A DNA stretch of 13,340 nucleotides, from the NCBI GenBank assembly GCA_964415045.1, contig CAYPZL010000161.1, positions 1 through 13,340 of the forward strand. Reading direction: 5' to 3'. This DNA comes from CAYPZL01 sp964415045 (lineage in GTDB: Bacteria; Planctomycetota; Phycisphaerae; Sedimentisphaerales; Anaerobacaceae). The notes beneath the pieces are model-generated. The model did not search any database. It saw only the letters and a program-made list of their open reading frames with translations, and was not told the DNA's origin. Of the stretch, positions 13,297 through 13,340 are shown piece by piece (positions within the stretch are counted from its first letter, which is position 1; each line of letters begins with the position of its first letter). A program made the position numbers and the translations under genes.

Positions 13297-13340
13297 ATTC
13301 ATGAAAGGCTGCCGGTTGTCAAGGACTATTCTCCATCGGT

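Larger units (their letters stand above)
12914..13340. other. Gene-poor 3' flank with a possible decayed minus-strand coding fragment
   Basis: No gene here meets my standard. On the minus strand, a frame starting at 13252 (ATG preceded by GGAAGATGAG) has GC-rich third positions for about 60 codons and protein-like text (GIDLFVTFTARETFGTG). Codon quality then falls off, and the frame runs on, antisense, into the glycosidase gene. This could be the 5' remnant of a lost gene. I recognise no family. Confidence 0.25.

Noticed and set aside
1..13340. CRISPR array, tRNA or rRNA genes
   Set aside because: No regularly spaced repeats and no tRNA- or rRNA-like sequence were seen on either strand.

Overview
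The window looks like a GC-rich bacterial chromosome, most likely from a planctomycete-type lineage (Phycisphaerae/Sedimentisphaerales-like). That placement is an inference. It rests on the mix of large secreted carbohydrate-active enzymes, a single-chain GlyRS, and short hypothetical proteins of a style I associate with that phylum. I could not run a database search.

Layout. (1) 1-2200: asparaginyl-tRNA synthetase (minus strand), a divergently transcribed small antitoxin-like gene, and a 153-bp MITE-like palindromic element. One end of that element recurs at the left edge of the window. Both copies sit exactly one base after the stop codon of the neighbouring gene. (2) 2262-3491: a secreted alpha/beta hydrolase of the acetyl-esterase/S9-like type. 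(3) 3560-5652: a small, visibly more AT-rich accessory block with a MazE/MazF toxin-antitoxin operon and a clear promoter/operator, an unrecognised 101-aa protein, a HEPN-type putative RNase, and a 78-aa protein of unknown function. (4) 5744-7222: glycyl-tRNA synthetase (minus), divergent from a 129-aa protein of unknown function. (5) 7844-9228: a minus-strand three-gene operon with overlapping genes: two two-helix ferritin-like proteins, then a secreted lipase-like hydrolase. Its promoter geometry predicts a leaderless mRNA. (6) 9449-12913: a 1154-aa secreted protein joining a GH127/GH146-type beta-L-arabinofuranosidase domain, a beta-sandwich domain and a GH43-like beta-propeller. (7) 12914-13340: no gene I can support, two short palindromes, and possibly a decayed coding fragment on the minus strand.

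How the genes relate. The two tRNA synthetases are housekeeping genes, and the accessory block lies between them. The hydrolase at 2262 and the large glycosidase both have signal peptides and fit breakdown of plant or algal arabinose-containing, esterified polysaccharides, but they are about 6 kb apart and not in one operon. The most unusual signals are the stop-codon-abutting repeat, the HEPN/78-aa pair, the leaderless half-ferritin/lipase operon with one degenerate metal-ligand set, and the glycosidase fusion with a possible internal translation start.
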